A stretch of 17,792 bases of DNA. Source: an uncultured Collinsella sp. GTDB lineage: Bacteria; Actinomycetota; Coriobacteriia; Coriobacteriales; Coriobacteriaceae. Positions within the stretch are counted from its first letter, which is position 1. Every line of letters begins with the position of its first letter. Under the pieces are notes generated by a model. It ran no database searches and was not told the DNA's origin. It saw only the letters and a program-made list of their open reading frames with translations. Location of the stretch: the NCBI GenBank assembly GCA_902494685.1, contig CABUUE010000007.1, forward strand, positions 1-17,792. The letters are read 5' to 3'. Position numbers and translations under genes: made by a program. Positions 7,445-13,861 of the stretch are shown in pieces.

Positions 7445-8834
7445 ACTCCTCGGTATGAGCCCCATCAAGCTCATAGAACTTGGTGGATGCCGGCAGGAAC
7501 ATCAGGTCGACGTCGCCGATCGGGCCCGAACGGTTCTTTGCCACGACGATACGCGTAACGCCCTCGTCGGGTCGGTCGTCGCGCGAGGCCTCGGCCTCGT
7601 CGGCGGATCGGTCCAAGAACATGACGATATCGGCGTCCTGCTCGATGGAGCCCGATTCACGCAGGTCGGACAGCTGCGGGCGCTTGCCGGTACGGGATTC
7701 AACCTGACGCGACAGCTGCGACAGCGCGATCAGCGGAATCTTGAGCTCCTTGGCCATAATCTTCAGGCCACGCGACATCTCGGAGACCTCGACGGTGCGG
7801 CTCTCGGAACGACGTCCCGGCGGGGGGCTCACCAGCTGCAAGTAGTCCAGGATGATGATGGCCTTCTCCTTGTTATGGAGCATGCGGCGGCTCTTGGCGC
7901 GAATCTCGGTCACTGTGGTGCCGGGCGTATCGTCAATCAGAATATCGAGCTTGGACAAGGTCTGCGTGGCCTCGTTGATATTGGCCCACTGCTCGGGGCT
8001 AATGCGGCCCATGCGGAAGTCACTGATCGAGATCATGGCGTAGGCGCAAATCAGACGCTGGGCAATTTCCTTGCCCGACATCTCCAGCGAGAAGAAGCCG
8101 ACGGTATAACCAGCAGCGGCAGCGTTAAGTGCCAGGTTCAGAGCGAACGACGTCTTACCTACAGCAGGGCGGGCGCCGATAATGATGAGCTGACCCTCAC
8201 GGAAACCCATGAGCATGCGGTCGAGCGACGGGAAGCCCGTGGGCACGCCCGCAGCCTGGCCACCGGCCTGGCACACTTCTTCAGCCTCGTTATAGGCCTC
8301 GACCATAAACTCGGTCAGCGTCTTGTAGCTCGACTTGACTTCGCGCGCCGTGACCTTGAGCAGCTTGCTCTCGGCTAGCTCCACGACCTCTTTGGTGTCG
8401 GTGGGGGCGTTATATGCCAGCGCGTTAATCTCGTTGGTGGCGCCGATCAGCTCACGCAGCATCGAATCGCGGCGAACGATGGCGGCATGGTGCTGCCAGT
8501 TGACGAGCGACAGGGTCTGGCCCATCAACTCCAAAATGTACGCTTCGCCGCCCACGGCATCGAGCTTGTTGATACTTCGCAGGTAATCGATCAGCGAGAT
8601 GGAGTCGATAGGAATGCGGCTGTTGTACATATCGACCATCGCGGTATAGATGGTCTTATGAATGGGCCGGTAGAAGTCATCGGGCTGCAGCTCGACCTGG
8701 GCCTCTTCGACCACCTCGGGCGATAGCAGCATAGCGGCCAGTACATTGGCCTCTGCATCTTGGTTTTGGGGAAGACCCAACTTTGAGCCGCGGTCCTCAA
8801 CCGTCAGCCCGGTCTCCCTATCGTCATATGCCAT
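7443..8834 (-). CDS. dnaB: Replicative DNA helicase
   Basis: Hexameric 5'-3' helicase that unwinds DNA at the replication fork. The protein has 463 residues from the chosen start. Residues 20-120 form the N-terminal DnaG-interacting domain (LPQNQDAEANVLAAML at its start). The RecA-like ATPase follows, with Walker A GARPAVGKTS (220-229), FFSLEMSGKEIAQRL (247-261), Walker B IIILDYLQL (326-334) and LSQLSRQVESRTGKRPQLSDLRESG with the conserved arginines. No intein interrupts it. I prefer the ATG at 8834, which has GAGG 7 bases upstream, over the in-frame ATG at 8846, which has none. It lies downstream of rplI but beyond a strong terminator, so it probably has its own promoter. Confidence 0.97.
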   Translation of the reverse strand: MAYDDRETGLTVEDRGSKLGLPQNQDAEANVLAAMLLSPEVVEEAQVELQPDDFYRPIHKTIYTAMVDMYNSRIPIDSISLIDYLRSINKLDAVGGEAYILELMGQTLSLVNWQHHAAIVRRDSMLRELIGATNEINALAYNAPTDTKEVVELAESKLLKVTAREVKSSYKTLTEFMVEAYNEAEEVCQAGGQAAGVPTGFPSLDRMLMGFREGQLIIIGARPAVGKTSFALNLALNAAAAGYTVGFFSLEMSGKEIAQRLICAYAMISISDFRMGRISPEQWANINEATQTLSKLDILIDDTPGTTVTEIRAKSRRMLHNKEKAIIILDYLQLVSPPPGRRSESRTVEVSEMSRGLKIMAKELKIPLIALSQLSRQVESRTGKRPQLSDLRESGSIEQDADIVMFLDRSADEAEASRDDRPDEGVTRIVVAKNRSGPIGDVDLMFLPASTKFYELDGAHTEE

Positions 8835-8867
8835 GAGCATCCTCATTCATATCGCTTGCGAGCATCC

Positions 8868-8876
8868 ATAGTATCA
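8868..8876 (-). promoter_or_regulatory. Possible extended -10 promoter of dnaB
   Basis: TGATACTAT on the minus strand fits an extended -10 (TGn-TACTAT), about 35 bases before the dnaB start. No good -35 box at the right distance. The rest of 8877-8987 shows nothing beyond GC-rich sequence. Confidence 0.35.
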
Positions 8877-8987
8877 GCCACGGTCCCAAAACGCGCCGCG
8901 CGCCGCCAATCATCACCGAACCAAACGGATGAACGGTCCTGCATATAGGACTTCGACGCAACGTTCACCATGACACTCACTCAGCGC

Positions 8988-9026
8988 AAAAAACAAAAGG
9001 GCGCCCTGGTTTCCCAGAGCGCCCTT
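8988..9026 (-). terminator. Rho-independent terminator of the rpsF-ssb-rpsR-rplI operon
   Basis: An 11-bp stem with one mismatch (8999-9009 with 9014-9024, loop TTTC) is followed on the minus strand by TTTTGTTTTTT. It lies about 33 bases after the rplI stop codon. Textbook form. Confidence 0.92.
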
Positions 9027-9058
9027 CTTAGAACAAGATTGTTGCGTTGCAGCAAATG

Positions 9059-9598
9059 CTACTCGGCAGCAGCCTCAGTCTCGACCTCGGCGGTCTCGGC
9101 CTCGGCGACCTCAGCGGCCTCCTCGACCTCAGCCTCGGCAGCGAGCTCCTCGGCGGTAACGCCGACGAGAACGACAACCTCGGCCTTGATCTCGCGGTAC
9201 AGCGAGATGGCAACGGTGTGGGCACCGGCAACCTTGATGGGCTTACCGAGCTCGACGCGCTTGCGGTCGATGTCCATACCGAGCTGAGCCTTGATGGCGT
9301 CAGCGATCATAGCGGCGGTAACGGAGCCAAAGAGGATGCCCTCGTCGCCGACCTTAACGTCAACGGTGACCGTCTTGCCCTCGAAGGCAGCCTTGGTCTC
9401 GTTGGCGGTAGCCAGACGGACGGCCTCGCGCTTGGCGATGTTGTTGCGACGCTCGTCAAGCTGCTTGAGGTTGCCCTTGGTGGCGGCAACAGCGAGCTTC
9501 TTGGGGAACAGGAAGTTCTCAGCGTAACCCTGAGCGACCTCTACGACGTCACCCTCGCCGCCCTTGCCCTTGATCTCATCGAGAAGAATAACCTTCAT
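9059..9598 (-). CDS. rplI: Large ribosomal subunit protein bL9 with an acidic tail
   Basis: Binds 23S rRNA at the base of the L1 stalk and helps keep the reading frame. Residues 1-50 are the conserved N-terminal domain (MKVILLDEIKGKGGEGDVVE and YAENFLFPKKLA). A helical linker and the C-terminal domain follow, up to about 146. Bacterial L9 is usually near 150 residues; this one has 179, with a C-terminal tail from about 148 made almost only of Ala, Glu, Val and Thr. The ATG at 9598 has GGGAG 8 bases upstream. It is the last gene of the rpsF operon, 15 bases after rpsR, and is followed by a strong terminator. The tail sequence is low-complexity but in frame with no sign of a frameshift. Confidence 0.96.
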   Translation of the reverse strand: MKVILLDEIKGKGGEGDVVEVAQGYAENFLFPKKLAVAATKGNLKQLDERRNNIAKREAVRLATANETKAAFEGKTVTVDVKVGDEGILFGSVTAAMIADAIKAQLGMDIDRKRVELGKPIKVAGAHTVAISLYREIKAEVVVLVGVTAEELAAEAEVEEAAEVAEAETAEVETEAAAE

Positions 9599-9613
9599 GA
9601 TGTGTCTCCCTTC

Positions 9614-9880
9614 TTAGCCGCGGTCGCGGTTGCCACGAGAGGAAACCACGGGGACGGTGTACGGCAGGAGAGCCATCTCGCGGGCGCGCTTGATGGCGTT
9701 GGCGATGTCATGCTGATGCTGCGTGCAAGCGCCAGTGACGCGACGGGGCTTGATCTTGCCACGGTCGGTCATGTACTTACGGAGAAGCTGAGTGTCCTTA
9801 TAGTCGATGAACTCAGTGTTCTCCTTGCAGAACTGGCAGTACTTACGACGCGGCTGACGTGCAGAATAATCATTAGCCAT
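9614..9880 (-). CDS. rpsR: Small ribosomal subunit protein bS18
   Basis: Binds S6 and the central domain of 16S rRNA. The 88-residue protein carries the family stretches FIDYKDTQLLRKYMTDRGKI and PRRVTGACTQHQHDIANAIKRARE. It keeps Cys15, Cys18 (CQFC) and Cys52, with His55 and His57 nearby, so it looks like the zinc-binding C+ form of S18. I chose the ATG at 9880, with AAAGG about 9 bases upstream. A TTG further upstream in frame would add eight residues but has no binding site. It lies between ssb and rplI in the usual operon order. A small hairpin (9905-9920) sits between ssb and this gene and may be a processing site. Confidence 0.97.
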   Translation of the reverse strand: MANDYSARQPRRKYCQFCKENTEFIDYKDTQLLRKYMTDRGKIKPRRVTGACTQHQHDIANAIKRAREMALLPYTVPVVSSRGNRDRG

Positions 9881-9952
9881 GTCAAAATACCTTTCATTTG
9901 GCAACTTCGGCGAGCCGAAGCCGCCTCTCGCTCAAAAATAGGTGAACAACCC

Positions 9953-10405
9953 TTAGAACGGGATGTCCTCATCGTAGACGTCGACCGCGGGCGGCGTAGC
10001 CACCGGTGCGGCAGGACGTGCTGCGGGCGCGGGGGCTGCGGGGGCGTAACCGCCCTGATCGTAGCCACCCTGGCCACCACGGGAGCTCATAAACTCGATC
10101 TCATCGACGATGACCTCAAGCTTGCTCCGGCGCTGGCCGTCGCGCTCCCAAGAGCTGTAGCGCAGCTTGCCCTCGATCGCGACCTTGTTTCCCTTTGCCA
10201 GGAAACGGCTCACGGCCTCGGCGCGCGTGCCGAACATAGTGCAGTCGACAAAGTTGGGATAGTCCTCCCACTCGCCAGTCTGCGGGTTGCGGCGACGATC
10301 GTTCACGGCGACGCCAAAGGACAGAACCTGGGTTCCGCCGGCGGTGGCGCGCAGCTCGGGATCACGCGTGAGGTTACCGGTGATGTTCACTCGATTGATG
10401 CTCAT
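9953..10405 (-). CDS. ssb: Single-stranded DNA-binding protein
   Basis: Coats single-stranded DNA in replication, repair and recombination, as a tetramer. The 150-residue protein has an OB fold over residues 1-107 (MSINRVNITGNLTRDPELR, VDCTMFG, VAIEGKLRYSSWE). A Gly/Gln then Pro/Ala linker spans about 108-143. The acidic tip DEDIPF (145-150) binds partner proteins. The start at 10405 has AGAGGAAG about 11 bases upstream. It sits between rpsF and rpsR, the usual arrangement, which couples SSB supply to ribosomal protein synthesis. No second ssb is in the window. Confidence 0.97.
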   Translation of the reverse strand: MSINRVNITGNLTRDPELRATAGGTQVLSFGVAVNDRRRNPQTGEWEDYPNFVDCTMFGTRAEAVSRFLAKGNKVAIEGKLRYSSWERDGQRRSKLEVIVDEIEFMSSRGGQGGYDQGGYAPAAPAPAARPAAPVATPPAVDVYDEDIPF

Positions 10406-10453
10406 AACTCACTACTTCCTCTTGGGGCACAAGCCCAGTCCAAAACGACAGTC

Positions 10454-10747
10454 TTACTCCTGGTCGTCGCGACGGACGATCATGTGGCGGACCACAGCGT
10501 CGGTGATGCGCAGGACGCGATCAAGCTCGGCGATCTGGGTAGGATCTGCGTGGAAGTTGATGAGGGTGTAGTCACCATCGGTGAGGTCGTTGATCTCGTA
10601 GGCGAGCTTGCGCTTGCCCCACTCGTCAACGGAGTCGACCTTGCCAGCGCCCTCAGCGATCGTGGTATCGATACGCTTCATAACAGCGAGACGAGTCTCG
10701 GGGTCGAGCGACGGGTCAACAAAGAACAGCAGTTCATAAGCCTTCAT
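10454..10747 (-). CDS. rpsF: Small ribosomal subunit protein bS6
   Basis: Forms a dimer with S18 on the 16S rRNA central domain. The 97-residue protein begins MKAYELLFFVDPSLDPETR and has the conserved WGKRKLAYEINDLTDGDYTLINF. I chose the ATG at 10747, with a perfect AGGAGGTGA 4-5 bases upstream, over an in-frame upstream codon at 10768. It is the first gene of the rpsF-ssb-rpsR-rplI operon, 48 bases before ssb, and has a good promoter about 70 bases upstream. Confidence 0.97.
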   Translation of the reverse strand: MKAYELLFFVDPSLDPETRLAVMKRIDTTIAEGAGKVDSVDEWGKRKLAYEINDLTDGDYTLINFHADPTQIAELDRVLRITDAVVRHMIVRRDDQE

Positions 10748-10774
10748 ATTGTCACCTCCTCTGGGCAAATGTGG

Positions 10775-10801
10775 CTTCAGGTCGTGAAGGTGCGCCTGAA
10801 G
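10775..10801 (-). promoter_or_regulatory. Inverted repeat in the rpsF leader
   Basis: CTTCAGG (10775-10781) pairs with CCTGAAG (10795-10801), 13-base loop, between the promoter and the rpsF binding site. Many bacteria have an S6:S18-binding leader here. I do not see its conserved CCG bulge clearly, so that role is only a possibility. Confidence 0.4.
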
Positions 10802-10818
10802 CAGGAAAAGACTTGGTA

Positions 10819-10847
10819 ATAATATCTTTCAACCTCCCAGGCCGCAA
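10819..10847 (-). promoter_or_regulatory. Sigma-70 promoter of the rpsF operon
   Basis: On the minus strand TTGCGG (10847-10842) and TATTAT (10824-10819) are 17 bases apart. Transcription would start near 10812, giving a leader of about 65 bases. Confidence 0.75.
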
Positions 10848-10851
10848 GAAT

Positions 10852-11190
10852 ATGCAGCTACAACCTCATGACCTCCACATATACCCATGCTTACACGGCA
10901 CTTCTCGCGTATTCCAACCAAATGCTGACCAAGAGCTTGACGAATTCGATAGCAAGATACGCTGCGGCGAGGACAACCTGAGTCAAACCGCAGGTCGCCG
11001 ATTGCAGGGTTGTGGTCACGAAATGCATACCACCGGTTCGATCGATTGCCTCAAAATTTTTAAATTCGCTGCCGCGTCATTCATGAATACCTATTTTGAA
11101 CAGATCATCGAGCGGGATCTGGCTGGTCAGGATGCTTTTTTAGTACTCATCTGGCACATGCCGGATACGGGTGCGGAGCGAGCGCTTTAA
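10852..11190 (+). CDS. Doubtful ORF of unknown function
   Basis: An open frame of 112 codons with no recognised domain. Against it: no ribosome binding site before the ATG, third codon positions near 50% GC while neighbouring genes are much higher, and an unusual number of His and Cys. For it: the last 35 residues (from MNTYFEQIIERDLAGQDAF) look like a normal folded protein start. It may be a decayed or chance ORF. Apart from this and the two promoters, 10850-11205 shows nothing I can name. Confidence 0.2.
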   Translation: MQLQPHDLHIYPCLHGTSRVFQPNADQELDEFDSKIRCGEDNLSQTAGRRLQGCGHEMHTTGSIDCLKIFKFAAASFMNTYFEQIIERDLAGQDAFLVLIWHMPDTGAERAL

Positions 11191-11209
11191 AAAATGCCAA
11201 GTTTTCTGT

Positions 11210-11237
11210 TTGCACTTTTCGATTCCTCGTGTATACT
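11210..11237 (+). promoter_or_regulatory. Promoter of tRNA-Ser(GGA)
   Basis: TTGCAC (11210-11215) and TATACT (11232-11237) are separated by 16 bases and lie just before the tRNA gene. Good sigma-70 match. Confidence 0.82.
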
Positions 11238-11253
11238 GACTTTCGCATTTAAC

Positions 11254-11344
11254 GGAGAGTTGTCCGAGTGGCCGAAGGAGCACGATTGGAAATCGTGTAG
11301 GCGTCAAAAGCGTCTCCAGGGTTCAAATCCCTGACTCTCCGCCA
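11254..11344 (+). tRNA. tRNA-Ser (anticodon GGA)
   Basis: A 91-base gene including an encoded CCA end. The acceptor GGAGAGT pairs with ACTCTCC. The anticodon loop TTGGAAA holds GGA, which reads UCC and UCU. The long variable arm (GGCGTCAAAAGCGTC) is typical of serine tRNAs, and the T-arm has GGTTCAAATCC. It has its own promoter and is followed by a terminator. Confidence 0.97.
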
Positions 11345-11353
11345 GTTAATTCC

Positions 11354-11383
11354 AAAGCAGGCCTTAGTGCCTGCTTTGTTTTT
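11354..11383 (+). terminator. Rho-independent terminator after tRNA-Ser(GGA)
   Basis: A 9-bp perfect stem (11354-11362 with 11369-11377, AAAGCAGGC) is followed by TTTGTTTTT. It lies 9 bases before the next tRNA. Confidence 0.9.
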
Positions 11384-11392
11384 ACCCCACGC

Positions 11393-11483
11393 GGAGGGGT
11401 GGCAGAGTGGTTGAATGCGGCGGTCTCGAAAACCGTTTGGCCTGTATAAGGTCACGAGGGTTCGAATCCCTCCTCCTCCGCCA
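11393..11483 (+). tRNA. tRNA-Ser (anticodon CGA)
   Basis: A 91-base gene with encoded CCA. The acceptor GGAGGGG pairs with CTCCTCC with one G-U. The anticodon loop CTCGAAA holds CGA, which reads UCG. The long variable arm and GGGTTCGAATCCC T-arm fit serine. There is no room for a promoter of its own between it and the terminator upstream, so expression probably needs read-through from the tRNA-Ser(GGA) promoter. Confidence 0.97.
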
Positions 11484-11494
11484 TTTTGGTTGAG

Positions 11495-11525
11495 AAAGCT
11501 CCCAGGAATGGGAGCTTTTTTGTTT
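11495..11525 (+). terminator. Rho-independent terminator after tRNA-Ser(CGA)
   Basis: A 10-bp perfect stem (11495-11504 with 11509-11518, AAAGCTCCCA, loop GGAA) runs into TTTTTTGTTTT. Confidence 0.93.
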
Positions 11526-11547
11526 TGAGTCCCTAACAAGCAAATAC

Positions 11548-11572
11548 GGCGAAGAAGGAGGGGTTCGAACCC
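11548..11572 (-). other. Inverted degenerate copy of a tRNA-Ser 3' end
   Basis: On the minus strand this 25-base stretch reads GGGTTCGAACCCCTCCTTCT followed by TCGCC. It matches 22 of 25 bases of the T-arm and acceptor end of tRNA-Ser(CGA) (11459-11482). No D-arm or anticodon arm precedes it, so it is not a tRNA gene. It could be a remnant of an integration site or of a lost tRNA. Confidence 0.6.
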
Positions 11573-11593
11573 GCCAGGGCGCAAAGCGTAAAG

Positions 11594-11674
11594 AAAACGC
11601 ACCAGTGGCGCGTTTTTAGCGCAGCGTGGTCGGCGTAAGCCGACCGGATAAATTTTGAGCGCCGCTCAAAATTT
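11594..11674. repeat. Cluster of three hairpins
   Basis: Three palindromes follow one another. AAAACGC (11594-11600) pairs with GCGTTTT (11610-11616), with CCA/TGG pairing inside the loop. GGTCGGC (11628-11634) pairs with GCCGACC (11639-11645). AAATTTTGAGC (11650-11660) pairs with GCTCAAAATTT (11664-11674). Spacing is 11 and 4 bases. No ORF spans them. The set looks like a structured repeat or a small RNA domain; function unknown. Confidence 0.75.
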
Positions 11675-11735
11675 AGACATCCCTCCTATTCAGCCACGTC
11701 CCCATCGCGTTCAGCATCAACCCAGATCCCCAAAC

Positions 11736-11792
11736 ATGTACATCACCCTCCAAAAACGATATTTTTCGACATCTTTGGAGGCTGATGTACAT
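11736..11792. repeat. 57-nt hairpin, 19-nt arms with one mismatch
   Basis: Arms 11736-11754 and 11774-11792 (ATGTACATCA then CTCCAAA) match at 18 of 19 positions around a 19-base AT-rich centre. No T-tract follows. Further TGTAC/GTAC motifs and a 6-bp stem (11872-11877 with 11889-11894) lie downstream, before the TRIC-family gene. The region 11675-11911 holds no other feature I can support. Confidence 0.75.
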
Positions 11793-11911
11793 ACTTGAAA
11801 CCTATGACCGCACCCAGTCCCGACCGTTTGCCGAGCAATAGGGTCGCAATCGGCGCCGAACATGTACTATGTACGGGCATTGTCCAAACCCGTAACTCAA
11901 AGGACCCCATC

Positions 11912-12601
11912 TTGCCCGTCGTCGCCGCTATAACCGTTACCTCACATGCCTCGGATGCCATGGTCGCTATCCCATTTTGGCTCGAGATGTTCGCCGTTGT
12001 CGCTGCATCGATCTCGGGTGTGTTGGTTGCGCGCGAGCACAAGCTCGACCTGGTGGGCGCGGTCGCGCTCGCCGTGGTCTGTGGACTGGGCGGCGGTCTT
12101 TTGCGCGATATGACGCTGCAGGTGGGCAACGTCTACATCCTCAACCAACCGATGGCGCTGCCGCTCTCCATCGCCACGGCAGCCATCATCTACATCTTCC
12201 CGGCAATCGTCGATAAACCCGAGAAACTCATCCCATTGCTCGACATCATCTCGGTCGGCATCTACGCCGCCACCGGAGCGGACAAAGCACTGGTTTATGG
12301 CTTTGCGCCGGCCGTATGCATCATGATGGGCTTTTTCACCGCGGTGGGTGGCGGCATGTTGCGCGACGGCTTTATGGGCGTGGTTCCGGGCATTTTCCAG
12401 CGCACCAATTTCTACGCCATCGCCGCCATCGCCGGATCGACAAGCTATGTGTGTCTCGTTATGAGCGGCATCATGAGCAATGTCGCCGCGCTGGTCGTAT
12501 GCGTCGCGGTGACCATGGGTCTGCGCTGGCTCTCGCTGCGCTTTGATATCAAAAGCCCCACCGAGGAAGACATCGCACGTTTTTTGCATCGCAAAAAGTA
12601 G
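11912..12601 (+). CDS. TRIC/UPF0126 family membrane protein
   Basis: A predicted small integral membrane protein of the trimeric intracellular cation channel (TRIC, formerly UPF0126) family, which forms trimeric cation pores. The 229 residues contain two internal repeats, each ending in a hallmark motif: GGGLLRD (60-66) and GGGMLRD (146-152). About seven membrane helices can be seen, among them WLEMFAVVAASISGVLVA, AVALAVVCGLG and LSIATAAIIYIFPAIV. Length is close to the family norm. The start is probably TTG at 11912, with AAGGA 7 bases upstream. An ATG at 11960 gives a more typical short N-terminus but has no clear binding site. The open frame reaches back to 11795, next to a hairpin. The physiological role in bacteria is not known. 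Confidence 0.87.
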   Translation: MPVVAAITVTSHASDAMVAIPFWLEMFAVVAASISGVLVAREHKLDLVGAVALAVVCGLGGGLLRDMTLQVGNVYILNQPMALPLSIATAAIIYIFPAIVDKPEKLIPLLDIISVGIYAATGADKALVYGFAPAVCIMMGFFTAVGGGMLRDGFMGVVPGIFQRTNFYAIAAIAGSTSYVCLVMSGIMSNVAALVVCVAVTMGLRWLSLRFDIKSPTEEDIARFLHRKK

Positions 12602-12706
12602 GTGGCGCGGGCTCGTCCCCGAAATGCAACCGAGAGGTTCTTTTAGAGCGCCCGCGCGTTGGGTACCCTGTTAGGTACATGTCGAGTATCTAACGAAGGA
12701 TTCACT

Positions 12707-13855
12707 ATGCCTTGCAACCTAGAACCGTCGTCCCGGAGCCATAAAGCGCAGGCCCGCATCGCCCTTCTATTCGCACTGATTGCACTTGCGCTGACCGCGC
12801 TTCCCGCGACGTCATTCGCCGGCACAGACACCGCGGGCAACGTGCTCGCAACCGAAGTTGACTCAAATCCGTCTGGCGTAGAAGGCGACCTGTACTGGGC
12901 CGGCCAAAGCCTTAACCTAGACGGCGCTTCCATCGGCCGCGATATTATCGCCGCGGGCGATACCCTCTCGATTCGCGACTGCACCATAGGCGGAGCCGTT
13001 CGCCTGGCGGCGCGCACCATCGATGTCTCCAAAACCGCAATCGATGGCAGCGTGACGGTAGCCGGTCAGCATGTCGTGCTCAACACCGGTAGCACCGCCA
13101 ACTGTTTTTACGCGATGGGCGAGACGGTTGCCCTGCGAGGCTCCACCAAGTCGGCAGCACTTGCAGGCGATACGGTGACCATCGACGGCACCGTCGAGGG
13201 CGATGTCGAGGTTTGGGCCGATAAGCTCGTCTTGGGCAAGAATGCCCGCATTACCGGCACCGTAAACGCGCACGTTTCCGAGGACCCCGAGCGCGCCGCG
13301 GGAGCCGAGGTAGGCGCACTGAAGATCGACCGTACCGAGAACGAGAACGCGACAACGACCGCCAATGACATCATCGGCGGCATCGTCGCCGCGGCGCTCT
13401 CGACCTGCTTTGTCGCCCTGCTGCTCGAGCTCGTCTTTCCGCGTGCAACCGCCAGCGCCGCTGGCATGCTCCACCAGCGCCCCACGCCCCTGTGGGTGAG
13501 CGGTCTTCTGGGTACGATTGCTGTCGTCCCCGCCGTCCTACTGCTGATTATCTCTATCGCTGGCCTGTCGCTTGCCGGAACCCTCTTGTGCGGCGTTATC
13601 GGCATCGCATTGGTGTCGAGTGCCTTTGCGGGGTGCGCAATCGCCCGCATGGTCGGACACAGCCAGAACCGTTACGCCATGGCGGCCGTGGGCGGCATCG
13701 CCGCGGGCGCGCTTACGGCAATCCCCCTCGTAGGCGACTTCATCAGCGGCGTAGCCTTTGTCTTTATGCTCGGCTACATCATCCAAATCATCTGGCGCAA
13801 CGCCCACCTCAAGCCGCAGCAGGCAGCCAACACACCGGGACTCCCCACCGCTTAG
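12707..13855 (+). CDS. Exported protein with bactofilin-like repeats and C-terminal membrane helices
   Basis: The 382-residue protein has a signal sequence (positive 10-17, hydrophobic 18-33, likely cleavage after ATSFA at about 38). Residues 58-190 repeat a short unit such as GDTLSIRDCTIGGAVRL, GSVTVAG and GTVEGDVEVWADKLVLGKNARITGTV. This is the pattern of a right-handed beta-helix like that of bactofilins and other polymer-forming proteins. A linker (190-217) follows. Four or five membrane helices then come between about 221 and 363. If the signal works, the helix lies outside the membrane and is anchored by the C-terminus. The ATG at 12707 has GAAGGA 6 bases upstream. Ordinary bactofilins are cytoplasmic and lack these helices. 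It may be a sensor or an envelope organiser; function unknown. Confidence 0.85.
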   Translation: MPCNLEPSSRSHKAQARIALLFALIALALTALPATSFAGTDTAGNVLATEVDSNPSGVEGDLYWAGQSLNLDGASIGRDIIAAGDTLSIRDCTIGGAVRLAARTIDVSKTAIDGSVTVAGQHVVLNTGSTANCFYAMGETVALRGSTKSAALAGDTVTIDGTVEGDVEVWADKLVLGKNARITGTVNAHVSEDPERAAGAEVGALKIDRTENENATTTANDIIGGIVAAALSTCFVALLLELVFPRATASAAGMLHQRPTPLWVSGLLGTIAVVPAVLLLIISIAGLSLAGTLLCGVIGIALVSSAFAGCAIARMVGHSQNRYAMAAVGGIAAGALTAIPLVGDFISGVAFVFMLGYIIQIIWRNAHLKPQQAANTPGLPTA

Positions 13856-13861
13856 CCGCCA

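Noticed and set aside
8881..8940. GC-rich palindromic stretch upstream of dnaB as a replication or regulatory site
   Set aside because: Short overlapping GCGC motifs only; no DnaA boxes or AT-rich region that would support an origin.
9047..10819. 590-codon plus-strand open frame
   Set aside because: Antisense to rplI, rpsR, ssb and rpsF; composition mirrors the codons of those genes.
11249..11602. 117-codon minus-strand ORF across the two tRNA-Ser genes
   Set aside because: It is antisense to two well-formed tRNAs and terminators. Its protein (with RVRDLNPG and GGFEPL) is the common artefact of translating tRNA complements.
11743..12129. 128-codon minus-strand ORF starting inside the TRIC-family gene
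   Set aside because: Overlaps a recognised gene on the other strand and ends in a hairpin; low-complexity product.
12605..12657. GCGCGGGC/GCCCGCGC pair after the TRIC-family gene as a terminator
   Set aside because: The loop is 37 bases long and there is no T-tract, so chance pairing in GC-rich DNA is likely.
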